Shown here piece by piece: positions 23,263-30,859 of a stretch of 61,039 nucleotides of DNA. Numbering within the stretch: position 1 is the first letter of the stretch; each line of letters opens with the position of its first letter. A model generated the notes under the pieces. It was not told the DNA's origin. It saw only the letters and a program-made list of their open reading frames with translations, and ran no database searches. Source of the DNA: JAIBJN01 sp035762005 (GTDB taxonomy: Bacteria; Actinomycetota; Thermoleophilia; Gaiellales; Gaiellaceae); contig DASTQA010000033.1 of assembly GCA_035762005.1 (NCBI GenBank), forward strand, positions 1 to 61,039, written 5' to 3'. Made by a program: the position numbers and the translations under genes.

Positions 23263-23958
23263 ATGCCCCTCCGCGTCGTCGTCGCGGATGACAACCTCCT
23301 GTTTCGAGAAGGCGTGCAGGGGGTGCTCGGCGGCGAGCCGGGCATCGAGGTCGTCGGGGTCTGCGAGGACCTGCCCTCCCTCGAGGAGGCCGTCGAGCAC
23401 ACTGTGCCCGACGTCGTCCTGACGGACATCCGCATGCCGCCGACGAAGAGCGACGAAGGGATCCGGTTCGCCCTCGACCTGCGGCAGTCACGACCCACGG
23501 TGGGCGTGATCGTCCTGAGCCAGTACGCGGAGCCGGGGTACGCGCTCGCGCTCCTCGAACGAGGGTCGGAGCGCCGCGGCTACCTCCTCAAGGAGCGCGT
23601 CCACGACAGGGCTCAGCTCGTCTCGGCCATCGAGTCGGTCGCCTCGGGAGGATCGGTCGTCGACCCCGCGATCATCGACGAGCTCGTGGCGGCGAAGGCC
23701 CTCGCGCGACGCTCGGCGCTCGCGGATCTCACCCCGCGCGAGCGGGAGGTCCTCGCTCAGATCGCCCAGGGGAAGAGCAACGCGGCGATCGCAGAGTCGC
23801 TCGTCCTCACGAAGCGCGCGGTCGAGAAGCACATCAACTCCATCTTCCTCAAGCTCCACCTCTCGGACGCCGAGGACGTGAGCAAGCGCGTGAAGGCAGC
23901 GCTCGTCTTCCTCAGCGAGGCGGAGACGGCAGGTGGCCGCGAAGACGTGGCTCTCTGA
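23263..23958 (+). CDS. NarL/FixJ family response regulator with LuxR-type HTH
   Basis: A 231-residue regulator. Receiver domain: VVADDNLLFREGV, phospho-Asp in VVLTDIRMPPT, switch VIVLSQYAE, Lys in YLLKERV. C-terminal LuxR HTH: LTPREREVLAQIAQGKSNAAIAESLVLTKRAVEKHINSIFLKL. ATG 23263 is selected because TATCGT lies 7 bases upstream (leaderless) and the receiver begins there. Divergent from the receiver-only gene; likely partner of the histidine kinase. A candidate binder of the regulon palindrome, but no direct evidence. Confidence 0.94.
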   Translation: MPLRVVVADDNLLFREGVQGVLGGEPGIEVVGVCEDLPSLEEAVEHTVPDVVLTDIRMPPTKSDEGIRFALDLRQSRPTVGVIVLSQYAEPGYALALLERGSERRGYLLKERVHDRAQLVSAIESVASGGSVVDPAIIDELVAAKALARRSALADLTPREREVLAQIAQGKSNAAIAESLVLTKRAVEKHINSIFLKLHLSDAEDVSKRVKAALVFLSEAETAGGREDVAL

Positions 23959-24208
23959 GCCGTCGCGGCACGCGCCTCCCCAGGCGGTCCAACCCCGCTG
24001 GACCGGTCTCTGTCTCCGTCGCACGCACGTCCGGCCTCGGCGACAGCGGGAACCTTTCGAGCCGGGAAGCCGGCGGGCGTATCACCGCGGCACGGGTGCA
24101 CGCACCACGAGGAAGTTCCGTGCGCGCTCCATTGCCTGTGGCGACCCTCTTCGCTTGAGTAGCGGGACGGAACGAGCGCCGGCATCGACGTGAAGCGATC
24201 GGAGAGCC

Positions 24209-26467
24209 ATGCGTGAGTCACATGAGCGGCGGAGCGCGACAGGCAGGACCACTGGGTCGCACCTCGCGGTCGACCTCGAGACCCACCACGAACGGCCGAG
24301 CGCCGCGACCGGCATGCTGGCCCGCGATCGTCTGACGGGGAGGTTGACGGAGTCCCAGAAGCCCCTCGTGATGCTCGCGGCGCCACCCGGGTTCGGGAAG
24401 ACCACGCTGCTCCACCAGTGGCGGGACGCCGAGAAACGGCCGTTCGCGTGGGTGTCGATCGACCCGGGCGACGACGACCCGGTTCACCTCTGGACGCGGA
24501 TCGTCGAAGCCCTGCGGGCGGTCGACCCGAGCTTCGACAGCGCCGCCCAGATCGCGCTGCACGCCGCTCAGGTCGACGTTCTCGGGGCGGTCGTCCCACT
24601 GCTCGCACACGACCTTCGCTTCGTCGACGGCGACGTCGTGCTCGCCCTGGACGACTACCAGAACATCCACAACGAAGCGTGCCACGAGTCCCTCGAGCTC
24701 TTCCTGAACTGGCTCCCCGAGAGCGTCACGCTCGTCCTCTCGACGCGCGCCGATCCCCCCGTCATCCCGGTAGGGACCATGAGGGCGCGGGGCGAGCTGC
24801 TCGAGCTACGGGCCGTCGATCTCTGCTTCACCGACGAGGAAGAGGCCGCGTTCCTGAACGAGACTCTCGGGCTCGGACTGGCCGACGAGACGCTGGGAAT
24901 GTTGCACGAGCGCACCGAAGGCTGGCCTGCGGGCGTCTACCTCGCCTCGCTCTCCCTCCGACAGGCCGAGGATCCAGCCGGGTTCGTCGCCGGCTTCGGC
25001 GGCTCGAACCGGCACGTCGTCGACTACCTGACCGAGGTCGTCCTCGACTCGCTCGACCCGAGGCGGCGGCAGTTCCTCCTCGACACCTCGATCCTCGCTT
25101 CGGTATGCGGTCCGCTCGCCGACGCCCTCACGGGGCACGAGGACTCCGCCGACCTCCTCGAGGAGCTCGAGCGCGCCAACCTCTTCATCGTGGCGCTCGA
25201 CGACCGGCGCGAGTGGTATCGCTATCACCAGCTCTTCACGGACCTGTTGCGGGCTCAGCTCCTGCACCACGACCGGAAACGTCTGCCGACGCTGCACAGG
25301 CGGGCCTTCGGGTGGTACCGAGAGGCCGGCCGGATCGACGAGGCTCTTCGCCATGCCGTCGCCGCCGGCGACGTCGAGGCGGCGTGCGACCTGGTCGCCG
25401 AGCGCTGGGCTCCGCGGCTGGACTGCGGCGAGGCCCGGACCACCCTCCGCCGGCTGGAGACGCTGCCGGCCGAAGCGGTCGTGGCCGACGCACGGCTCTC
25501 GCTCGCTCGGGCATGGGCGGACGGCATGACGGACCAGGCCGAGGAAGGGCTCCCCGCTCTCCGGGCGGCACACGGCGCCGGGCTCGCCGGGAGCTTTCCC
25601 GACGGCACCTCGCTCGAGGCGGGCGCAGCGGTCGTCGAGGCCTGTTTCCCGCGTCGTGACGCGGGTGCGATGCTGGCCGCGGCCGTGCGCGCGCGCGAGC
25701 TCGAGGCCGGGCTGAGCTCGCTCTGGCGGCCGCTCGCCCCGCTCGCGCTCGGCTGGGCCCGGTACCTCGCAGGGGAGTGGGAAGAGGCCGAGACGTCGCT
25801 CCGGGATGCCGCCATGTCGGCAGCCGAGTCGGGTCAGTGGCTGCACGTCTCGATCGCGAACGCGCTCCTGGCCTGCGCCGCCCACGCCGCCGGGGACGAC
25901 GAGCACGGGGAGGCGTGGGCGCACGAGGCGCTCGCGACTCTCGAGTCGCACGACCTGAACGATCCCCTCGCAGCCGGACTCGCCGACCTGGCACGCGGAG
26001 CCGCCCTCGCACACTCGGACGTCGCCGAGTCGGAACAGGCTCTCGAGCGGGCGCTGGCGTGCCTACGGACGCATGGAGAGCCGTTGCTCGTCGCCGAGGC
26101 CCTCCTCACCCTCGCACCCGTCCGGCGTGGTCGACAGGGAACGCAGGCAGGGCGTCGTTGCATCGCAGAGGCGCGGGAGCTCCTCGACGGCTGCGCCGAC
26201 GCGGGCATGCTCGACGATCGCCTCGAGCAGGTGGCGCGCTCGCTCACACCCGCGTACCGGAGGACGAGCGGGGACACCGGGCTGACGGAGCGCGAGCTGG
26301 AGGTGCTTCGCTACCTGGCCGAAGGGCTTCCGAAGCGCGACATCGGCGCCACGCTCTTCCTGTCCTACAACACGATTCATTCGCACACGAAGTCGATCTA
26401 CCAGAAGCTCAGGGTGTCCTCCCGGGAAGCCGCCGTGGCGAAGGCGCGCGAGCTCGGCGCCCTGTAG
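24209..26467 (+). CDS. MalT-like LuxR family regulator (STAND ATPase, TPR region, LuxR HTH)
   Basis: A 752-residue regulator. Residues 1-40 are variable; the NTPase has Walker A APPGFGKTT and Walker B VVLALDDYQNI, followed by the STAND winged helix with LFTDLLRAQL, a TPR-like helical region (about 350-670), and a terminal LuxR HTH with LTERELEVLRYLAEGLPKRDIGATLFLSYNTIHSHTKSIYQKL. MalT-type proteins are ATP- and inducer-activated transcription activators. A GGAGAG ribosome-binding site precedes the ATG. The 250 bases before it hold no feature I can name. Another candidate controller of the palindrome regulon. Confidence 0.93.
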   Translation: MRESHERRSATGRTTGSHLAVDLETHHERPSAATGMLARDRLTGRLTESQKPLVMLAAPPGFGKTTLLHQWRDAEKRPFAWVSIDPGDDDPVHLWTRIVEALRAVDPSFDSAAQIALHAAQVDVLGAVVPLLAHDLRFVDGDVVLALDDYQNIHNEACHESLELFLNWLPESVTLVLSTRADPPVIPVGTMRARGELLELRAVDLCFTDEEEAAFLNETLGLGLADETLGMLHERTEGWPAGVYLASLSLRQAEDPAGFVAGFGGSNRHVVDYLTEVVLDSLDPRRRQFLLDTSILASVCGPLADALTGHEDSADLLEELERANLFIVALDDRREWYRYHQLFTDLLRAQLLHHDRKRLPTLHRRAFGWYREAGRIDEALRHAVAAGDVEAACDLVAERWAPRLDCGEARTTLRRLETLPAEAVVADARLSLARAWADGMTDQAEEGLPALRAAHGAGLAGSFPDGTSLEAGAAVVEACFPRRDAGAMLAAAVRARELEAGLSSLWRPLAPLALGWARYLAGEWEEAETSLRDAAMSAAESGQWLHVSIANALLACAAHAAGDDEHGEAWAHEALATLESHDLNDPLAAGLADLARGAALAHSDVAESEQALERALACLRTHGEPLLVAEALLTLAPVRRGRQGTQAGRRCIAEARELLDGCADAGMLDDRLEQVARSLTPAYRRTSGDTGLTERELEVLRYLAEGLPKRDIGATLFLSYNTIHSHTKSIYQKLRVSSREAAVAKARELGAL

Positions 26468-26473
26468 GCGAAT

Positions 26474-26487
26474 CTCACCCGGGTGAA
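26474..26487 (+). promoter_or_regulatory. CACCCGGGTG-type palindrome, site 4
   Basis: CTCACCCGGGTGAA, then 10 bases, then GGGTGAAGCG, 54 bases before the next start codon. Lies directly after the MalT-like gene. Confidence 0.8.
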
Positions 26488-26540
26488 CGGCGGGCGCGGG
26501 TGAAGCGATCGAGCCGCCGCTCCGGGATCCTCGAGGCGTG

Positions 26541-27863
26541 ATGCGGAGACGCACTCCGTCCGAGACCGGCAGGGCAGGACGTCCACATCGGATCCTCGTC
26601 CCCGTGCTGATCGTGCTCGGCGCCGTCTGCATCCTCGTTTCGACCGTGAGTGTCTGGATACGGGACGCGGCGCTCGACACGGACGTCTGGGTCGACCAGA
26701 GCGGCCAGCTGCTCGAGAGCCCCGCCGTCCAGGACGCGCTCGCGGTCTACATCGTCGACCAGGCGTACTCGGCGGCCGACCTGCAGGCCCGGCTCGAGGC
26801 CGCGCTCCCCGAGGAGGTGAAGCCGCTTGCCGGTCCTGCCTCGGCCCAGCTGCAGGGAGTCGCCTACGACGCGGCCGCCGCGGCGCTGGCGAGGCCCCGC
26901 GTCCAGGAGCTCTGGCGGACGGCCAACCGGGCCGTGCACGAGCAGCTCGTCGCCCTGCTCGAGGACGAGACCGAACGCGTCAGCCTGACGGACGGTGCGG
27001 TGGTGCTCGACCTCGACGCGATCGTCGCCGACGTCGCCCAGAGAATCGGCGCCGGGGAGGGTGCGACTCAGACGGTCGAGGAGCGGGTCGAGCCGGTGGT
27101 CATCATGGAGTCGGATCAGCTCGACACCGTCCAGAGCGCCGTGCGTCTCGTGAAGGCGCTCTCGATCTGGCCGTTCCTGCTCGGCCTCGGGCTCTGGGCG
27201 GGGGCGGTCTACCTCGCGAGCGGGCGCCGGCGGGAGACGATCCGCGCGCTTGCGGTCAGCCTCCTCACGCTGGGCATCCTCCTGCTGGTCGTGCGGCGGA
27301 TCGGCGGGAACGCGATCGTCGACTCGCTCGTGGCGGCGGAGTCGGTCAAGGCGGCCGCCCGGGACGTGTGGACGATCTTCACGGCCCTTCTCCGCGAGTC
27401 GGCGATCGCGGGCGTCGCCATCGGCGCTATCGGTCTCGTGGCGACGTGGCTCGCGGGTCCCGGCCGGCGGGCGACCGCGGTCCGGCACTGGCTCGCGCCG
27501 ACGTTCCGCGATCGGGCGGCACTCGTCCACGGAGCCCTGGCGGCGGTCATCCTCCTCCTTCTCCTCTGGGGACCGGTGGGATCGCCACGTCGTCTCGTCT
27601 CCCTCGTGATCGTCACGGCGCTCGCCTTCGCCGGGCTCGAGGTGCTCCGCCGCCAGACCGTGCGCGAGTTCCCCGACGCGGTCCGCAGCCCCCTGGACAT
27701 GCGGGCCGCTTTCGCCCACCTTCTCTCCGGCCGCCCCTCCCGTTCGAGCGAGCGCGTCGCGCCCGCCGCGGTAGACAGCCTGGAGCGCCTCGCCGCGCTC
27801 CGCGAGCGCGGTGCGCTCACCGACGAGGAGTTCCAGGCGGAGAAGGCGCTCCTCCTCAGCTGA
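26541..27863 (+). CDS. SHOCT domain-containing polytopic membrane protein
   Basis: A 440-residue protein (ATG 26541; GTG 26538 also possible). Helix one is ILVPVLIVLGAVCILVSTVSVW, followed by an extracytoplasmic, alanine-rich domain of about 170 residues (VDQSGQLLESPAVQDALAVY). Helices then cluster at about 205-380 and the C-terminal SHOCT is SLERLAALRERGALTDEEFQAEKALLL. The ectodomain and helix pattern resemble actinobacterial integral proteins of unknown function. Palindrome site 4 is 54 bases upstream. The PRC-barrel gene follows. Confidence 0.8.
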   Translation: MRRRTPSETGRAGRPHRILVPVLIVLGAVCILVSTVSVWIRDAALDTDVWVDQSGQLLESPAVQDALAVYIVDQAYSAADLQARLEAALPEEVKPLAGPASAQLQGVAYDAAAAALARPRVQELWRTANRAVHEQLVALLEDETERVSLTDGAVVLDLDAIVADVAQRIGAGEGATQTVEERVEPVVIMESDQLDTVQSAVRLVKALSIWPFLLGLGLWAGAVYLASGRRRETIRALAVSLLTLGILLLVVRRIGGNAIVDSLVAAESVKAAARDVWTIFTALLRESAIAGVAIGAIGLVATWLAGPGRRATAVRHWLAPTFRDRAALVHGALAAVILLLLLWGPVGSPRRLVSLVIVTALAFAGLEVLRRQTVREFPDAVRSPLDMRAAFAHLLSGRPSRSSERVAPAAVDSLERLAALRERGALTDEEFQAEKALLLS

Positions 27864-27884
27864 GTGCCGATCGCGGAGAGCCCG

Positions 27885-28151
27885 ATGAGCAGCAAGACGC
27901 CGGACGTCGACGGAGGTCTCGCCTGGCTCTCCTCGTGCCAGGGCTTCCGGCTCGAGGCGAGGGGCAGGCGCATCGGGATCGTCGAGGACGTCCTCTACGG
28001 GGACGACCCCGAACCGGCCGCGCTGCTCGTTCGCGGCGGTCTGTTCGGGGCGAAGACGATCATCGTTCCCGTCGACGAGGTCATCGAGGTCGAGCCGAGA
28101 TCGAAGCGCGTCGTCGTCCGCGACGGGGAAGCGGGCGAGCCCTCCGCCTGA
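27885..28151 (+). CDS. PRC-barrel domain-containing protein
   Basis: An 88-residue protein starting at ATG 27885 with GGAGAG upstream; an in-frame GTG at 27864 abuts the previous stop. The domain reads GRRIGIVEDVLYG, then PAALLVRGGLFGAKTIIVPVDEVIEVEPRSKRVVV, matching PRC-barrel folds found in photosynthetic reaction centre H subunits and RimM-like proteins. Probably a cytoplasmic or membrane-peripheral adaptor. Co-transcribed with the SHOCT membrane protein upstream. Confidence 0.85.
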   Translation: MSSKTPDVDGGLAWLSSCQGFRLEARGRRIGIVEDVLYGDDPEPAALLVRGGLFGAKTIIVPVDEVIEVEPRSKRVVVRDGEAGEPSA

Positions 28152-28166
28152 GGGCCTGCGGACCGC

Positions 28167-28898
28167 TCATTCCAGCGCCGTCAGGGCGAGGGCGAGGCCG
28201 AACCCGAGGGTCGTCGCGAGACCGACCCGCTTGCCCCCGTGCTCGAAGGCCTCGGGCATCATCGTGTCCGCGAGCATGGTGAGGATCGCACCGCCGGCGA
28301 ACGCGAGGACGAACGCGTTCGTCCGCGGGGACGCGTCGCCGAAGGCTCCGTACCCCACGACCGCGGCGAGGGCGCTCACGAGCGCGACGACCCCCCACAG
28401 GGCGAGAATCCGGCGGCGGGCCCAGCCGCTCTCCGCGAGCCCGGTCGTCGCCGCGATCGCCTCGGGAAGGTTGGAGAGGAAGACCGCTGCGACGATCGCG
28501 ATGCTGATCTCACCGCCCGTGAGCAGGGTGAGCCCGATCACGATCGACTCGGGAATTCCGTCGAGGACGATGCCGAGGACGATGGCGAACGGCGCGCCGG
28601 AGGCCTGCTCGCCGCTCGCGCGCTTCCTGCCTTCGGCGCCGAGCCGGTCCAGCCAGAGATCGCCCAGGTAGAAGACGGTCGCGCCGGCCGCGAGCCCGAG
28701 CGCAACGCCGCCGCCGCCCGCCGAGGTCTCGAGCGCATCCTCGACGAGGCTGTAGGCGACGGCGCTGATGAGGACGCCCGATCCGAACGCCATCACGAGG
28801 CCGAGGGCGGTGCGGCCCACCCGCAGCTCGAGCGCGACGAGGCCGCCGATGACGAGCGATGAGCCTGCGAGCAGGCCCCACGCGAAGGCCGCGCCCAT
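28167..28898 (-). CDS. ZIP family divalent metal transporter
   Basis: A 243-residue membrane protein with about eight helices. The metal-binding helix IV/V motifs of ZIP proteins are visible as IVLDGIPESIVIGLTLL and VFLSNLPEAIAATTGL. The N-terminal FGSGVLISAVAYSLVEDAL is also typical. Likely imports zinc or another divalent metal across the cytoplasmic membrane. It is the last gene of the minus-strand operon that begins at palindrome site 5 and converges on the PRC-barrel gene. Confidence 0.9.
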   Translation of the reverse strand: MGAAFAWGLLAGSSLVIGGLVALELRVGRTALGLVMAFGSGVLISAVAYSLVEDALETSAGGGGVALGLAAGATVFYLGDLWLDRLGAEGRKRASGEQASGAPFAIVLGIVLDGIPESIVIGLTLLTGGEISIAIVAAVFLSNLPEAIAATTGLAESGWARRRILALWGVVALVSALAAVVGYGAFGDASPRTNAFVLAFAGGAILTMLADTMMPEAFEHGGKRVGLATTLGFGLALALTALE

Positions 28899-28926
28899 CA
28901 GGAGCTCGCCGCGTGCTCTCTACGGG

Positions 28927-29358
28927 TCACGCGGCTGAGCGAGCCACACATTCCGGAAACGGCGGCCCGGCGTACGGACCAAGCAGGCCGCTCGAATCCT
29001 CGGCGCGCGCCGCGAACGCCATCGAGCCCCCGGACGCGAGCACGAAGGTGACGACGATCGGATCGTCCCCGACGCGATGAAGACGGGACCGCTCCTCGTC
29101 CGTGGGCCGGCGCACGTGCGCGCTCGTCACCCAGAGGAGGATCTCGTTCCAGCCGGCCGGGCTGCGGCGAAAGGCGAACACGTCGTTGACCCAGACGCCG
29201 TGTCCTGCAAACCAGCGCCCGCTCCTCCGGCAGCGGGCCAGCGCGGCGACGTCGCCCGGTCGCCGCCGAAGCGCTCGGTTGCGACGGACGACGAGGAGGG
29301 CCGCGAGCGCGCTCGCCGCGACCAAGACAGCGAGCGCCGCTGCGGCTGTCCCGCTCAC
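28927..29358 (-). CDS. DUF2550-like membrane-anchored protein
   Basis: A 143-residue protein with one N-terminal helix (AAAALAVLVAASALAALLVV) and a soluble domain: RRNRALRRRPGDVAALARCR, GRWFAGHGVWVNDVFAFRRSPAGW, and a C-terminal beta-rich part. The layout (helix, basic RRRPG, then W/F-rich strands) recalls the actinobacterial DUF2550 family, but I am not certain. Lies between the SHOCT and ZIP genes on the same strand, so probably in the same operon. Confidence 0.6.
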   Translation of the reverse strand: MSGTAAAALAVLVAASALAALLVVRRNRALRRRPGDVAALARCRRSGRWFAGHGVWVNDVFAFRRSPAGWNEILLWVTSAHVRRPTDEERSRLHRVGDDPIVVTFVLASGGSMAFAARAEDSSGLLGPYAGPPFPECVARSAA

Positions 29359-29385
29359 CGGCGGGCTCCTTCCCTTCGATCCGGC

Positions 29386-29625
29386 TCAGATTCCGAGGAT
29401 CTGCTTCTTCTTGGCCTCGAACTCCTGGTCGTTGATGAGCCCCTGGTCTCGCAGGCTGGCGAGCTTCTGAAGCTCTGCCGCGTAGTCCGGTGCGGCCGGC
29501 GGCGCCGGCGCGTACTGAGGCTCCGGCTCCTCCTGGCCAGGGCTCATCGCATCCTGGAGGTAGGCCTGACGGCGTGTCGTGCGCCTTGCGGTTCGGCGCG
29601 CAACTCTGCGACTCGGTCCGAACAT
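29386..29625 (-). CDS. Small SHOCT domain protein
   Basis: Seventy-nine residues from ATG 29625: a basic N-terminal segment (FGPSRRVARRTARRTTRRQA), a proline-rich linker, then SHOCT (YAAELQKLASLRDQGLINDQEFEAKKKQILGI). A purine-rich AAGGAGAGGAG precedes the start. Actinobacterial proteins of this kind are usually small and stress induced. Lies 35 bases after the DUF6325 gene in the same operon. Confidence 0.88.
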   Translation of the reverse strand: MFGPSRRVARRTARRTTRRQAYLQDAMSPGQEEPEPQYAPAPPAAPDYAAELQKLASLRDQGLINDQEFEAKKKQILGI

Positions 29626-29660
29626 CGTCTCCTCTCCTTGCGTCGGTACTTGACGGGTGG

Positions 29661-30179
29661 CTACGAGCTGGAGGCAGCCGCCTCCTCTGCGGCGAGCATC
29701 CCGACGGCCACGAGGTCCTCGGGATGGACCCACCCGTCCGAGATCGGGAACCCGCCCGCGCGCCTGACGGCGTCCCGCAACGGGATCGCCCACCGGTGCT
29801 CGAGCAGGAGGACGGCGGCTGCGGTGTCGGGGGGGATCTCGTCGAGGACGTCCCACACGTCTTCGTCGCCGGGCGCGTCGAGCTCGCTCGCGGCCATCGC
29901 CGCGCCGGCCTCGGCTCCCGCCTCGGCGCCTTCGACTCCGCCCGCCCCCAAGCCGACGAGCGCCCCGACGACGGCGCCGAACTCCACGGCCTCCTCGTCG
30001 CTCAGGTCGCTCCTCCGGATGGTCTTGACCTCGCCCTCCGCGTCCTTGTGGACGGCGATGCCGTCGATCACGCGGACGAGGTCGCCCTCCTTGAGCCGGT
30101 CGAGCTCCGCGACGATCTCTCCCTGGAAGTCGGGGTTCTCGAAGCCGAGCACGAGCAGCTGCACGGGACCAATCGCCAT
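29661..30179 (-). CDS. DUF6325 (DUF1269-like) family protein
   Basis: A 172-residue protein from ATG 30179, preceded by AAAGGAG. It opens MAIGPVQLLVLGFENPDFQG, has a glycine-rich possible membrane-associating centre (GAVVGALVGLGAGGVEGAEAG) and ends PPDTAAAVLLLEHRWAIPLRDAVRRAGG, the pattern of DUF6325 proteins common in actinobacteria. Function unknown. First gene after palindrome site 5 on the minus strand, heading an operon with SHOCT, DUF2550-like and ZIP genes. Confidence 0.85.
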   Translation of the reverse strand: MAIGPVQLLVLGFENPDFQGEIVAELDRLKEGDLVRVIDGIAVHKDAEGEVKTIRRSDLSDEEAVEFGAVVGALVGLGAGGVEGAEAGAEAGAAMAASELDAPGDEDVWDVLDEIPPDTAAAVLLLEHRWAIPLRDAVRRAGGFPISDGWVHPEDLVAVGMLAAEEAAASSS

Positions 30180-30250
30180 GACGGTCTCCTTTGGTCGTTC
30201 CGGCGAAGCTTTCCGCGGCGCGCTCCGGGACACATCCCCCGACGCCCGGG

Positions 30251-30264
30251 TTCACCCGGGTGAA
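30251..30264. promoter_or_regulatory. CACCCGGGTG-type palindrome, site 5 (divergent)
   Basis: Perfect TTCACCCGGGTGAA between divergent genes. Toward the channel gene: 10 bases then GGGCGACG. Toward the DUF6325 gene: 10 bases then GGGGGATG. Third half-sites therefore occur on both sides. Confidence 0.85.
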
Positions 30265-30318
30265 CGGGAGCGCGGGGCGACGTTGGCGACCGACGGTCGG
30301 TCTAGATTCGGTGGCCTC

Positions 30319-30849
30319 GTGCACCCGCGAGAGCCTCAGACACGCGGTGCGGGTGGCGGCTCCACGGCTCGTCCGAGGACCGCTGAGCCGCGTCCGCCGA
30401 CACGTGCGCGGAGCCGCCTTCGCGAGCGGACGGCGCGCGCGATCGCGTCGCGTCGCGTCTTCCCCTACCTCGCGACCGTCACCGTCCTACTCGCCGTCAC
30501 GGTCGGCGTCGTCGTCAGGCTGATCGCCCCGAAGGACTTCGGCTCGGTCGGTGAGGGAATCTGGTGGGCGATCGTCACCCTCGCGACGGTCGGGTACGGC
30601 GACGTGGTCCCCACGACGCCCTGGGGCCGCGTCGTGGGAGGCGTCGTGATGATCTTCGGCGTGACCTTTCTCGCGTTCCTGACCGCGACCGTGACGTCCA
30701 TGTTCGTGTCCAACGAGCAGCGGGCGGATGCCGCGCACCTGGACGCTCTCCGCGCGGCGAGCGAGGAGGAGACGCGCGCGGTGCTCCGTCGGCTCGAGGA
30801 GCGGCTCGCGGCCATCGAGGCGAGGCTCGATCGCCGCACCCTCGAGTAG
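30319..30849 (+). CDS. Two-TM potassium channel family protein
   Basis: A 176-residue channel subunit from GTG 30319. A basic N-terminus (about 50 residues) is followed by TM1 (VFPYLATVTVLLAVTVGVVV), the pore helix and filter WWAIVTLATVGYGDVVPTT, TM2 (VVGGVVMIFGVTFLAFLTATVTSMFV) and a C-terminal coiled coil (EEETRAVLRRLEERLAAIEARL). TVGYGD identifies potassium selectivity; it would assemble as a tetramer. Palindrome site 5 is 55 bases upstream. The MFS gene follows within 11 bases. Confidence 0.93.
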   Translation: MHPREPQTRGAGGGSTARPRTAEPRPPTRARSRLRERTARAIASRRVFPYLATVTVLLAVTVGVVVRLIAPKDFGSVGEGIWWAIVTLATVGYGDVVPTTPWGRVVGGVVMIFGVTFLAFLTATVTSMFVSNEQRADAAHLDALRAASEEETRAVLRRLEERLAAIEARLDRRTLE

Positions 30850-30859
30850 GACGGCGTCC

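Noticed and set aside
24380..24397. CCACCCGGGTTCGG resembling the regulon palindrome
   Set aside because: It encodes the Walker A loop of the MalT-like protein (PPGFG), is not near a start codon and lacks the second half.
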